Source: a virus
DNA: 21,600 bases
IMG/VR virus record: IMGVR_UViG_3300030099_005488
Span: 1-21,600 of that record
Reading direction: 5' to 3' (one strand)
This document shows, piece after piece, positions 1 to 7,506 of this stretch. The notes under the pieces are model-generated. The model saw only the letters and a program-made list of their open reading frames with translations. It was not told the origin of the DNA and ran no database searches. The first letter of the stretch is position 1, and each line of letters begins with the position of its first letter. The position numbers were made by a program, and so were the translations under genes.

Positions 1-41
1 TCTGCCTACCTCTATGTGTTAAAGTAGCAAAATCTCCTCTT

Positions 42-266
42 CTACTTGCTGCCATCTTTTATCTCTCCTCCTTTTGACTCTTTGTTTATGAATACGGCAA
101 AACTTCCTGTCATCGCTCCAGTTACAACCGATATCAGAGATGCCATCTGTGTGCTTAGTTCTGGTTGTGCTAACGCATACTCTATGCACCTTATGTAAAC
201 TAATGTCATAACAATCATCATAAATCTGGGAACTATTTGCCATCTGTTAAGTGTTTCTGGTGTCAT
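42..266 (-). CDS. Small two-helix membrane protein, holin-like candidate
   Basis: A 74-residue protein with two likely membrane segments (about residues 12-31 and 41-60), a short loop containing Pro and Glu, and a charged, Lys-rich C-terminal tail (KESKGGEIKDGSK). The ATG overlaps the stop of the upstream gene in an ATGA junction, so translation is probably coupled. Size, two helices and a basic tail fit a holin or another small phage membrane protein. Similar short proteins beginning MTPETLNRW occur in marine phages by my recollection, but I know of no proven function. Its neighbours upstream encode an exported Cys-rich protein and a membrane-anchored protein, which is compatible with a lysis or envelope role. 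The holin assignment is inference. Confidence 0.7.
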   Translation of the reverse strand: MTPETLNRWQIVPRFMMIVMTLVYIRCIEYALAQPELSTQMASLISVVTGAMTGSFAVFINKESKGGEIKDGSK

Positions 267-769
267 TTTTTAAAGCTTTCATTTAATGAATCCACTACGC
301 TGTCTATATTAGGTTCCTGACCCCCCGGCTCATATTTGCATTGGAACTCTACGGGACACTCACCCTCTACAACCAAAGTATAAGTATCATTTGCGCCTTT
401 GTATAGACAAACGTGTTGTCCATTCTTGGCTTTTTTTCTTTTATATCGTCTGCACGTTACGTATTTTGGATCTTCACGAACACCGCGTCTAATCTCCTGC
501 TCCCAAGTCCAGTCACTAAATTTTTTTAAAAAACAGCTAAAACACTGAATAATATTTTCTGATTGTGCTAAATATATCACACCTTCATGTGCACAAAGCC
601 ATTCAAATGTTTCCTGACCGCCTTGTTTACGTACACATTTACTCGAACCATCCCCTGTCGAGTCCCATAAGGGAGTAGACGAAGAGGCCAAGAAGACCCA
701 AGCCAACAGCAAGCACAACGGTAAGTGCCACGATGCCGATAACCTTTTCTCTAAATATCTTTTTATCAT
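263..769 (-). CDS. Exported Cys-rich protein of unknown function, overlapping the upstream gene
   Basis: This reading frame is open further upstream (to 904), but the start at 769 is preferred. It is preceded by AGGAG six bases upstream and it gives a protein beginning with a basic stretch (MIKRYLEKR) followed by a hydrophobic core (LPLCLLLAWVFLA), a good signal peptide or N-terminal anchor. Earlier in-frame ATGs at 823 and 904 have no ribosome binding site. The 168-residue product has eight cysteines after the hydrophobic segment, which suggests a disulfide-bonded domain outside the cytoplasm. The first 131 bases overlap the end of the upstream membrane-protein gene in a different frame. No lipobox is visible, so it is not an obvious Rz1-type lipoprotein. 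Function unknown. Confidence 0.72.
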   Translation of the reverse strand: MIKRYLEKRLSASWHLPLCLLLAWVFLASSSTPLWDSTGDGSSKCVRKQGGQETFEWLCAHEGVIYLAQSENIIQCFSCFLKKFSDWTWEQEIRRGVREDPKYVTCRRYKRKKAKNGQHVCLYKGANDTYTLVVEGECPVEFQCKYEPGGQEPNIDSVVDSLNESFKK

Positions 770-1136
770 ATATCTCCTGCTGCCTACGCTTTCGTATCTG
801 CCCTTCCATACGTAATAGCTCATCCCACGCAGCCGTTCCGTGCGTAAACTTAATAAACTGTTGTAACTCGTATCGCTGCTCTTCAAGCTTCTTTTTTGCT
901 GCAAAAGCCTCGATTGCCTCTTGTTCTACCGTGCCCCCACCAAATACTTTACGAAACATAGTAGGATTCTTTGCCGATTTATGCGCCGCATCCACATCAG
1001 ACACAGCACCCATCCATCTTGACAGATCCTGTGTCATAGATTCCAAATCGCGCCCTGCCTGAAAGGCACGCTTAATACCTGAAAAAGCCGTACTTGCGGT
1101 AGCTACAGCCGCAGAAATAGTGACTGGATCGAACAT
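639..1136 (-). CDS. Phage protein with C-terminal membrane anchor (MFDPVTIS family)
   Basis: A 165-residue protein. The N-terminal 30 residues are Ala/Thr/Ser-rich (MFDPVTISAAVATAST), residues about 70-125 are charged and likely helical or coiled coil (VEQEAIEAFAAKKKLEEQRYEL, then EGQIRKRRQQEIYDKK), and residues about 132-157 form one strong membrane helix. Proteins starting MFDPVTIS are found in the structural regions of marine podoviruses as I remember them, without a firm function. The position after the portal gene suggests a virion-associated or envelope-acting protein. A GGGAA lies about six bases before the ATG. Its last 131 bases also encode the start of the next gene in another frame, and the membrane helix lies in that overlap. 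Confidence 0.8.
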   Translation of the reverse strand: MFDPVTISAAVATASTAFSGIKRAFQAGRDLESMTQDLSRWMGAVSDVDAAHKSAKNPTMFRKVFGGGTVEQEAIEAFAAKKKLEEQRYELQQFIKFTHGTAAWDELLRMEGQIRKRRQQEIYDKKIFREKVIGIVALTVVLAVGLGLLGLFVYSLMGLDRGWFE

Positions 1137-1160
1137 AGTTTTTCCCGTAGTTTCATAAGT

Positions 1161-1550
1161 TTACTTCACCTTGCCGCCTTTCTTATACGCAGGAGTAGGA
1201 CTCAAAAGGGTAGAAATAAACCCTAGTGGACCAACTTTCTTTACGGCTCCTTTTCCTAAATTTATTGCTCTTTTAAATTGATTTTTACGTATTTCATCTG
1301 TTCTTTTTTTTATTAGATCGCCATACAGTTTTTTACCCGCAGGATCTGTAAGGCGTGATTGACCGCTTTTGAGATCTTTTACATCTTTTTTTAAATCTAC
1401 ATTTCGTTCCTTAAGACGTTTATTTTCTTTTTGTGTGCGTATTCTTTTATTACGACGGGTTCGTCTATCTCTATCGGCCTCATCACCTCTACCAATAAAC
1501 TCTTTATAGTAGTCGCTCATACTTTTTTTCTCAGGGCTATAATCTACCAT
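1161..1550 (-). CDS. Small highly basic protein downstream of portal, function unknown
   Basis: A 129-residue, very Lys/Arg-rich protein. Residues about 25-75 are almost entirely charged and likely helical (TRRNKRIRTQKENKRLKERN), and the C terminus ends AYKKGGKVK. Short GGKV-type tails recur in structural-region proteins of marine phages in my experience. The start is supported by AAAGGA eight bases before the ATG, inside the end of the portal gene, and only two bases separate the two genes. An internal Met11 is an alternative start without a clear ribosome binding site. The charge and position suggest nucleic-acid binding or a minor head component. This is inference; I do not recognise the family. 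Confidence 0.8.
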   Translation of the reverse strand: MVDYSPEKKSMSDYYKEFIGRGDEADRDRRTRRNKRIRTQKENKRLKERNVDLKKDVKDLKSGQSRLTDPAGKKLYGDLIKKRTDEIRKNQFKRAINLGKGAVKKVGPLGFISTLLSPTPAYKKGGKVK

Positions 1551-1552
1551 AA

Positions 1553-3958
1553 TTACTGTCCTTTTGATTTAATAAATTCTCTTTGCATCGCTGCATCTAT
1601 ACGTGCTGCGGTCTGTCGTTCCTGACTTGCCAACCGCTGTTGGAACTGATCGGCGCGTAATCTCTGATTCTGTGCATCAAGATTTAGTTTCGCCTGATCG
1701 TTCTGCGCATCGTTCTGTTCTGCCTGTGCTCTAAGCTGCAACTCCTTCTCCTTGAGCTGCACCAATGGATCTGGTCCCTGACCCGAAGCCTGTTGTGATA
1801 GTTGTCTCAACTGCTGCATACCCTGCGCTACAAATTTAGCCTTAATACTTTCCATCATAAGTTCCTGTTGCTCAGGAGCCATGGGACCTTGATTACGCAT
1901 TTCCATAATTGCCATTTCTTCCGCCTGTATCTGCACGTGTTCCATACAATGCTTCTGTAACGCTATGGCTGCCGGAGGCATATTTGCAATCATAGGGGAC
2001 GCGCCAAAAACCAAATGCGCCATGATGTGAGACTCATGGTCTTGTCCCTGGAACGCTTTTAAGGTCACCATATCCAAAACATCTATATTCTCTTGTGCCG
2101 GATCTTTTGGAACAGGCTCTTCATCCGGTACACGCCGCATAATTCTGTCTGTGTCCTTAACCCCAAGCGCATCATACATATCACGATATACCTCATACAT
2201 ATTATGTAAATCAGGCGCTGCTCCCGCTAGTTGTAGTTTTGTTTGCGCTAATGCAATTCTTTGTGCCTGTGAAAAGACATTCGGGTCCGATACCGGTATA
2301 ACATCCACTCTATCGTCAAAATCTGATGCCTTAACTGCACTATCCTCACCCTCAACAGAATACGGATACTCCCTCGGTAAACTCTCGCTCATCACCCTTG
2401 ACAGGATCTTAAACTCCAGTCGCATCGCATAATGCAAACGTTTATGCACCGCACTCATTACCCGTGAACCCTGTTCCAATAAGGCTATAGTTGTACCTAC
2501 AGCCGCCTGCTGATTGCCGTCACCGACCTTCATATCCGTGATGGTGGCAAATCTACGTCCTGCATCAACAACAAACCCTAGTAACTGAAATAAGGTTCCG
2601 TCAGGACCTTTAAATGGCAGCGGCATTAGGCTGTCACGAATAGCCCCTCCGGGAGCGTCCACATCGCGGAACTCACCGGGCTGAAGCGGATCATCGTCGT
2701 CCCTGATCCGTAGTCCACGGGCTTTGAAACCCGCAGGAAGATTGGACAACGTACCGGCGTCGATTAGCTGCCTCAGTGCCGCTGTGGCGGTTCGTGACAA
2801 CCCGCCAATCGTGTGAATAAGTCCCAACCCATAAAAACCAAAACCGGGTAGAAACTTATAGTGCACAAAATACTGTATCTTGCGCTTCATATCATCATCT
2901 TCACGATAATTACGGCGTATGGACAATATCTGTCCATTATCCTGACTAATTGTTACCACATACGGCACTTTTATGCCTGTCGGCTCTCCATTATCATCTT
3001 TTTCTTCATATCCCTCTATATCCAAATCGACATGACATTCTAGCAAAGTGCAGTCATAATCTATCTGATTAGGTGTCATACCGTCTATTCTGTTGATTTC
3101 ATCGCTTACAGAATCGCCCTCAGCCTGTGCAGGAAGCACCGGAATATCCAAATAAAACCCCGCTATTTGCTTCTTTCTAAGCTCATTTAGCGATATGCGC
3201 AGCGTTTGTGTAATATTTGGACAGGTTTCAAGGTCAGAAGTCTCATATGGCACCACTAAATGCTCAGCCGGCACGAATTTTGACACTGCTCTGCCTAAAT
3301 TTTCATCATAATACACCTTTTTAAACGTAGAACCGGCCAAAGGCAGGTAAAAAAGCATCTGATCTAGCTCAGGAGTGTATTCTTCCATCACATTTGTGAT
3401 GTAATAATTCATAAATTGGCGTACACGCTGCGATTGTTGCTGTTTATCGCGTGTTTCGGCCCCAACTATGGCTGTTCGGACGGGACCCGAGGCCGGAAGT
3501 AGCTCATTAAACGCTTGTGCTTGGAATTGTGTGGCCGCTTCGGCCAAAAGTGGGTGTGTTACCCCTGAAGAACCCCTAAAGGGCTGTGTTCTTTCTTCAT
3601 AACTAAACCCTAATAGCTCTAAACCATTAGCATAAGCGTCTTCCCACTCCTGACGACTGGCTTTATTAGCATCATACTCGCTGAGAAGCTCACCGGCTAT
3701 GCGTCCAAGCTCCCTATCGGGCATTTCTTCAGCTAAATTTGCATAAAAATCGTCACTCACACCCCTTTGATCGATGGGTTCAAAGTCAATGGTCACACCG
3801 CCATCGTCCTCAGCGGTAATCTCTATATCCATATTCTGCGCTTCGCCTTCAAAACCAATACTAGACATTGGCTCCATGGCACCAGGAACCTCTAACTCCA
3901 CTTCGGCAGCGAGGTCCTCTTCATCAAGTTGTGATGGTATTCCTTTTTCAATAGCCAT
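1553..3958 (-). CDS. Portal protein (P22-type)
   Basis: An 801-residue protein with the size and layout of P22-type portal proteins, which form the dodecameric ring at one head vertex through which DNA enters and leaves. After an acidic N-terminal region of about 75 residues comes the portal core: RQEWEDAYANGLELLGFSYEER, PFRGSSGVTHPLLAEA, a Gln-rich LPASGPVRTAIVG segment, then ITNVMEEYTPELDQMLFYLPLAGS and KKVYYDENLGR. The last ~130 residues are Gln-rich and likely coiled coil (about residues 690-795), comparable to the barrel of P22 portal. It follows the terminase large subunit and one intervening gene. AAAAGGAG lies seven bases before the ATG. The portal call comes from overall pattern and context rather than a catalytic motif. 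Confidence 0.9.
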   Translation of the reverse strand: MAIEKGIPSQLDEEDLAAEVELEVPGAMEPMSSIGFEGEAQNMDIEITAEDDGGVTIDFEPIDQRGVSDDFYANLAEEMPDRELGRIAGELLSEYDANKASRQEWEDAYANGLELLGFSYEERTQPFRGSSGVTHPLLAEAATQFQAQAFNELLPASGPVRTAIVGAETRDKQQQSQRVRQFMNYYITNVMEEYTPELDQMLFYLPLAGSTFKKVYYDENLGRAVSKFVPAEHLVVPYETSDLETCPNITQTLRISLNELRKKQIAGFYLDIPVLPAQAEGDSVSDEINRIDGMTPNQIDYDCTLLECHVDLDIEGYEEKDDNGEPTGIKVPYVVTISQDNGQILSIRRNYREDDDMKRKIQYFVHYKFLPGFGFYGLGLIHTIGGLSRTATAALRQLIDAGTLSNLPAGFKARGLRIRDDDDPLQPGEFRDVDAPGGAIRDSLMPLPFKGPDGTLFQLLGFVVDAGRRFATITDMKVGDGNQQAAVGTTIALLEQGSRVMSAVHKRLHYAMRLEFKILSRVMSESLPREYPYSVEGEDSAVKASDFDDRVDVIPVSDPNVFSQAQRIALAQTKLQLAGAAPDLHNMYEVYRDMYDALGVKDTDRIMRRVPDEEPVPKDPAQENIDVLDMVTLKAFQGQDHESHIMAHLVFGASPMIANMPPAAIALQKHCMEHVQIQAEEMAIMEMRNQGPMAPEQQELMMESIKAKFVAQGMQQLRQLSQQASGQGPDPLVQLKEKELQLRAQAEQNDAQNDQAKLNLDAQNQRLRADQFQQRLASQERQTAARIDAAMQREFIKSKGQ

Positions 3959-3973
3959 AGTAACTCCTTTTCG

Positions 3974-5005
3974 TTACCCTACCATAAACGATTCATAAGA
4001 GCCAATACCTTTTGGACCCTTAAACATATCACGTGCCTGATCCGATAAACCGGCAATACCGCCATCTGCTTTCTTCTCAATGTTTTTTGGTAATTGTTTA
4101 AGAAAAGGTAATTGATCGTCCCTTCTTTGCTCAATTCGATTCATCATGCGTTCTAACCCTAAATCTCTTACTTCTTTTCGTAAACCGCGATCAGATATAG
4201 CTCTTGCGAGGTCCTCTTGCGTTTTACCTTTTCTAATAGGATCCCCAGAACGAACAAAGTCGTCTGGGCCTGATCCTTTCCGAAACATATGTGAAATGTC
4301 TAAATCTATTTCACCTAGTGCTATTAGCTCTTCATCACTCAGTTTCATAAAATCTTTGTATGTTTTACCTTTTAAAAAAGTTTCAAGATCTTTATTAAGT
4401 GATACAGTCAGATCGTTCATCAGCTCCGTGGTTTTTTGACCCTCCGATAAAATATCTATACCTTTTTTAAAATCTTTTCCTGTCCTCATTTTATATGTGT
4501 CGGCTAAAGAACCAAAAGCAAAATCTCGTAACTTATCGGCCTTAGCGACTGCTGCGGCTAACGGACCTTTCAACGCGGTCTTAGCAACCTTGGCCGCAGG
4601 TGCAGGAGGCACTAGATCAACAATACCTTTACCAACCGGCGCCGCTAAAGCAGCTGCCCCCATGCCCGTAAGCACCTCACGACGCGACAAACCTTGCTTG
4701 GCCGCAGGTGTCTTTTTAGCAACATCATCCGCTGCGCCTAACAAAAACAATTCTTTTAAAGCATCTACGCCTGCTGTAAGTGAAGGCTTAATTAAATTTC
4801 TCCCAAAGTAAGCAACTGGAGCAGCCGCCAATATACCTGTCTCCAAAGCTGACTCGCCATATTTACCCTCCTTTAAAGCCTGACCGGCACGCTGAAACCC
4901 AGTCACAGGATTCATATCTACTGCCGTTTTTGCAAAGGGCCGTAGTTCAGGAGGTATGTACCGTGTTACATCTTTGCCAAAAATACCAAACCGTTGTTCC
5001 GTCAT
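3974..5005 (-). CDS. Probable virion-associated protein with an internal twin-arginine-like segment
   Basis: A 343-residue protein between terminase and portal, not recognised as a named family. The N terminus resembles tail- or head-associated proteins of marine phages (IFGKDVTRYIPPELRPFAKT). Residues 1-90 contain Ala/Gly-rich hydrophobic stretches. Residues 107-125 (LSRREVLTGMGAAALAAPV) look like a twin-arginine export signal: SRRExL followed by a hydrophobic Ala/Gly run and Ala-Pro. They are internal rather than N-terminal. The C-terminal part is charged and helical, ending KKADGGIAGLSDQARDMF, a GGIAGL-type tail seen in structural genes of this phage type. The ATG overlaps the terminase stop (TGATG), indicating coupling. 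A scaffold or ejected internal protein is possible but unproven. Confidence 0.8.
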   Translation of the reverse strand: MTEQRFGIFGKDVTRYIPPELRPFAKTAVDMNPVTGFQRAGQALKEGKYGESALETGILAAAPVAYFGRNLIKPSLTAGVDALKELFLLGAADDVAKKTPAAKQGLSRREVLTGMGAAALAAPVGKGIVDLVPPAPAAKVAKTALKGPLAAAVAKADKLRDFAFGSLADTYKMRTGKDFKKGIDILSEGQKTTELMNDLTVSLNKDLETFLKGKTYKDFMKLSDEELIALGEIDLDISHMFRKGSGPDDFVRSGDPIRKGKTQEDLARAISDRGLRKEVRDLGLERMMNRIEQRRDDQLPFLKQLPKNIEKKADGGIAGLSDQARDMFKGPKGIGSYESFMVG

Positions 5006-6450
5006 CAGTAGTACGCTCTTACTTGCACGTTGTTGTCATCCTCATCCCAATCATCACTTGGTAGCTGCACAAAGTTGCCCTGACGATACCGCATTAAAGC
5101 CTGTGTCATACTATCCACAAGGTCATCATACTCCCCATTTGGAAAAGCTGCAACCTCCTCTATCATCTCATCCGCAAACTTAGTGTCTGGTGCGTACACC
5201 ATGCCCGCTTCAAAAAGCACCGATACAGAGTGCACGCGCGTCACCTTATCATTACCTTTACTCGGTGTAAAGTTGACAACAGGTATACCCATGTTTCGTA
5301 GTTCGTGGGTCAAGGGCAGCCCTGTCGCTTTCGCTTCTATAATCACCGTGTCCGGCTCCCAGTACTTATATTGATCCAACGCCACCTGCTTTAACTCAGG
5401 AAAATCCCACCGCTCTTTCTGACTATCAAGAAGTATCAGGGCCGGGGGCCCACCCGCTTCTTCCGGATAAAACACGCCCCATGTCGTTATCGCACTATAG
5501 TCCGATGTCTCGCGTTTCGTGAACGCTGTATCGTAGCTCTGTATTACAAACTCAAGATTAGGCACGTTCTCTTTGTCCCAACGCTTCCACCACTCGCGAG
5601 GAATAATAGCGTTTTCCTCACCCGTCGGATTCTGTTGATACTGCGCGTTCCATTTACTAGGCGGAATAGATGCACGCACCGCTGTCAAATCATCGAGGCT
5701 CCAGAACTCTGGCCAACAAGGACTGCCATCGTCAAATATCGCCGGTAACTCTACAACTTCCCACTGGTCCGCTAATTCATCTTTTGCCATCGCACGCAGC
5801 AACTGTCCCGTCATATCCTTCTCGGACCACCTCGTCTGAACCAACACAATACTGCCGCCCGGCTGTAGTCTCTGTCGGGGGCCCCCAGTGTACCAGTCCC
5901 ACGCATCGTCAAAACCCGTGTTCGACATTGCTGTCTGTTCCGAGTGCGGATCATCTATAATCACCAAATCTCCACCACGACCCGCTAAGTTCGAACCAAC
6001 CCCAACCGCATAATACATACCGCCCGATGTCGTGTCCCACCGCCCGGATGCTTTACTGTCAGCAGACAAATTAACAGACGGAAAGATATCCTTATAGTCA
6101 TCACTATCAATGAGGTTCTTGGTCTTACGACCAAAGTTCACCGCCAACTCCGTGGTGTGTGTCGCCTGAATAATCTTCATCTTAGGGTTCTTACCCATCA
6201 TCCACGCCGGAAACAAAAAACTTGCAAACTCCGACTTGGTGTGCCGTGGGGCCATATTAATAATCAAACGTTTCAGCTCACCGCGTGCCACACGTTCTAA
6301 CTTCTCGGCAATAATCTTATGATGCCTACCCGCAATGAAGTCCGGCCACATATTTTTTACAAAAACTAAAAAGTCCTCTTGACACTTCTCGTGCTTTTCT
6401 ATCTGCGCTAATCTTAATTTAAGCTTGGCTTCCTGTTCTGAAACATCCAT
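5005..6450 (-). CDS. terL: Terminase large subunit
   Basis: A 481-residue packaging motor that translocates and cuts concatemeric phage DNA at the portal. The ATPase domain shows a deviant Walker A, APRHTKS at residues 68-73, adenine-motif surroundings (IIQATHTTELA), Walker B LVIIDDPHS at 162-170, and the coupling motif LVQTRWSE at 203-210. The C-terminal RNase H-like nuclease shows acidic residues Asp307 (QSYDTAF), Asp317 (SDYSAI), Glu372 (IIEAKA) and Asp443 (YDDLVDSM). The length is normal and both active sites are intact. The gene starts at a TGATG junction with the upstream nuclease, next to an unusual GGGGCCCC palindrome. Identification is firm. Confidence 0.97.
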   Translation of the reverse strand: MDVSEQEAKLKLRLAQIEKHEKCQEDFLVFVKNMWPDFIAGRHHKIIAEKLERVARGELKRLIINMAPRHTKSEFASFLFPAWMMGKNPKMKIIQATHTTELAVNFGRKTKNLIDSDDYKDIFPSVNLSADSKASGRWDTTSGGMYYAVGVGSNLAGRGGDLVIIDDPHSEQTAMSNTGFDDAWDWYTGGPRQRLQPGGSIVLVQTRWSEKDMTGQLLRAMAKDELADQWEVVELPAIFDDGSPCWPEFWSLDDLTAVRASIPPSKWNAQYQQNPTGEENAIIPREWWKRWDKENVPNLEFVIQSYDTAFTKRETSDYSAITTWGVFYPEEAGGPPALILLDSQKERWDFPELKQVALDQYKYWEPDTVIIEAKATGLPLTHELRNMGIPVVNFTPSKGNDKVTRVHSVSVLFEAGMVYAPDTKFADEMIEEVAAFPNGEYDDLVDSMTQALMRYRQGNFVQLPSDDWDEDDNNVQVRAYY

Positions 6451-6905
6451 CAGGGGGCCCCTACAATCTTAAAAAACATATCGTCCCAACGAAACGGCTG
6501 CATACAATGAAACTCCGGCTTCTTATCTTTCAACCCATCTAACTTTAAGTCTACCGCATCTTCGGCCTTAAACAAAAACATCTCTGCTCTGTCCGCCGGT
6601 GTCGGCTGCTTCTTAATCAAAATCCAACACGACGCGTGTTTGTGTTTCGTGAGCCACGATACCTGGGACGGGCGCAGATCTACTTTGTTCGTTTTCGTAA
6701 ATTTAAGCTCCACAAAATGAAAACAACCATGGGTATCACAGAGGAGGACGTCTGGGATTCCGGCTCCGACCCAGTTCTCAATTCGCGTTAGCGACAGCTT
6801 TCGACTTACTCTTTGCGCCGCTTCCTTTACCTGTTTGTAAAAGCCGCTCTCCTTCTTCACGGCTATCGTTATCTTCTGGGGTGATGTCGATTGTGACTGG
6901 GGCAT
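6450..6905 (-). CDS. PD-(D/E)XK (VRR-NUC-like) nuclease
   Basis: A 151-residue protein with the nuclease signature GIPDVLLCDTHGCFHFVELKFT: Asp52, Glu66 and Lys68 match the PD...ExK core. The helix LRPSQVSWL (77-85) matches the downstream Gln/Trp element of VRR-NUC and Holliday-junction-resolvase-like enzymes. Glu43 (RIENWVG) is a candidate further active-site residue. It would cut DNA, perhaps branched DNA before or during packaging, and it lies between the two terminase genes. The ATG has a strong AAAGGAG site five bases upstream. This start means the first 128 bases overlap the end of the terminase small-subunit gene in another frame. A GTG at 6860 is a weaker alternative start. Target and partner are unknown. 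Confidence 0.85.
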   Translation of the reverse strand: MPQSQSTSPQKITIAVKKESGFYKQVKEAAQRVSRKLSLTRIENWVGAGIPDVLLCDTHGCFHFVELKFTKTNKVDLRPSQVSWLTKHKHASCWILIKKQPTPADRAEMFLFKAEDAVDLKLDGLKDKKPEFHCMQPFRWDDMFFKIVGAP

Positions 6906-7395
6906 AACTCTCCTTTATCTCTTTCAATGCTTTCATAACTTCTTCCTTAGACATACTGTCTATGCTCCCGGTTCGTATCTCTGATTTATTCACGTATATA
7001 TCACCCTGCGCCATGCCACGACGGAACTCTGCCTGCACCGCTGCGGAGTAGGCCCCATTTGCCAGAGCCTCGTCCCGTATCTTTTGTAAATCTCTAATGT
7101 GACGATGAAAGGTAATACCATACTTCTCATCCAAAGCACGCCGATATTCTTTGATCGCATGAACAACATGAGGCGATACATTTGGGTTCGTTAACTCATA
7201 CGCACGTGTGTGTGCACTCGATACACCGTACCCTGCATTCTCTGCTGCCTCTCTCATGGTTATCTGGCCATCCTTGCTGACCAGTTCGCGGACAAACAGT
7301 TCCTGTTTTCGTGTCAATGGTGTGTGAATAGTTGCGGGTTTTCGTCCGCGTGTCTCGTAGCGTATACCCGCTTTTCCTAGTTTTTTCTTCGTCAT
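6778..7395 (-). CDS. terS: Terminase small subunit
   Basis: A 205-residue protein that probably recognises phage DNA and loads the large terminase. Residues about 25-85 form the typical small-terminase helix-turn-helix region: LTRKQELFVRELVSKDGQ, then MREAAENAGYGVSSAHTRAYEL, then NPNVSPHVVHAIKEYR. The C terminus is charged and Lys-rich (GSGAKSKSKAVANAN). The frame is open back to 7479, but the ATG at 7395 is preferred because GAGGG lies eight bases before it, while ATGs at 7431 and 7479 have none. Its position next to the nuclease and large subunit supports the call. The last 128 bases overlap the nuclease gene. A parS sequence and a repeat-rich non-coding segment lie just upstream, where cos or pac sites often occur. 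Confidence 0.88.
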   Translation of the reverse strand: MTKKKLGKAGIRYETRGRKPATIHTPLTRKQELFVRELVSKDGQITMREAAENAGYGVSSAHTRAYELTNPNVSPHVVHAIKEYRRALDEKYGITFHRHIRDLQKIRDEALANGAYSAAVQAEFRRGMAQGDIYVNKSEIRTGSIDSMSKEEVMKALKEIKESYAPVTIDITPEDNDSREEGERLLQTGKGSGAKSKSKAVANAN

Positions 7396-7429
7396 TCTCG
7401 GCCCTCGGATAAGTGAACAGTAAACAGGC

Positions 7430-7457
7430 ATAATATGCACGGTTTTTAGGCAGTTAA
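7430..7457 (-). promoter_or_regulatory. Possible sigma-70-type promoter for the packaging operon
   Basis: On the minus strand TATTAT (7430-7435) is preceded by TTAACT (7452-7457) with a 16-base spacer, 35 bases before the terminase small-subunit start. The -10 is good and the -35 weak. The perfect parS sequence lies about 35 bases upstream of the -35 element, so ParB spreading there could affect this promoter. Assignment is tentative. Confidence 0.35.
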
Positions 7458-7490
7458 CAAGAATCTTTTTTTTGCACAAATAATAGGCAT

Positions 7491-7506
7491 TGTTTCACGT
7501 GAAACA
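7491..7506. promoter_or_regulatory. parS: Perfect parS-like centromere site (ParB-binding palindrome)
   Basis: The sequence TGTTTCACGTGAAACA is a perfect 16-bp palindrome and is identical, base for base, to the canonical bacterial chromosomal parS site recognised by ParB/Spo0J proteins. ParB binds parS, closes into a CTP-dependent clamp and spreads along flanking DNA, and ParA then moves the complex. The chance of one exact 16-mer in 21.6 kb is about 5 in a million for random DNA. No second copy and no parA or parB gene were seen. The site lies 96 bases upstream of the terminase small-subunit start. Use of host ParB is inference. Confidence 0.85.

Noticed and set aside
19-243. Minus-strand frame overlapping the two-helix membrane protein
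   Set aside because: Cys/Arg-rich low-plausibility product that overlaps a better frame with membrane helices and an ATGA junction.
770-904. Upstream extension of the exported Cys-rich protein to ATG at 904
   Set aside because: No ribosome binding site at 904 or 823, and the extension would deepen an overlap with a well-supported gene. AGGAG at the 769 start is clear.
733-1062. Plus-strand frames opposite structural and replication genes (for example here, 2151-2432, 4497-4811, 15471-15851, 21136-21510)
   Set aside because: All are antisense to well-supported minus-strand genes, with shadow-like composition and no ribosome binding sites.
7396-7479. Longer terminase small subunit beginning at 7479 or 7431
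   Set aside because: No ribosome binding site at either, and the extra residues do not resemble the family. The ATG at 7395 has GAGGG upstream.
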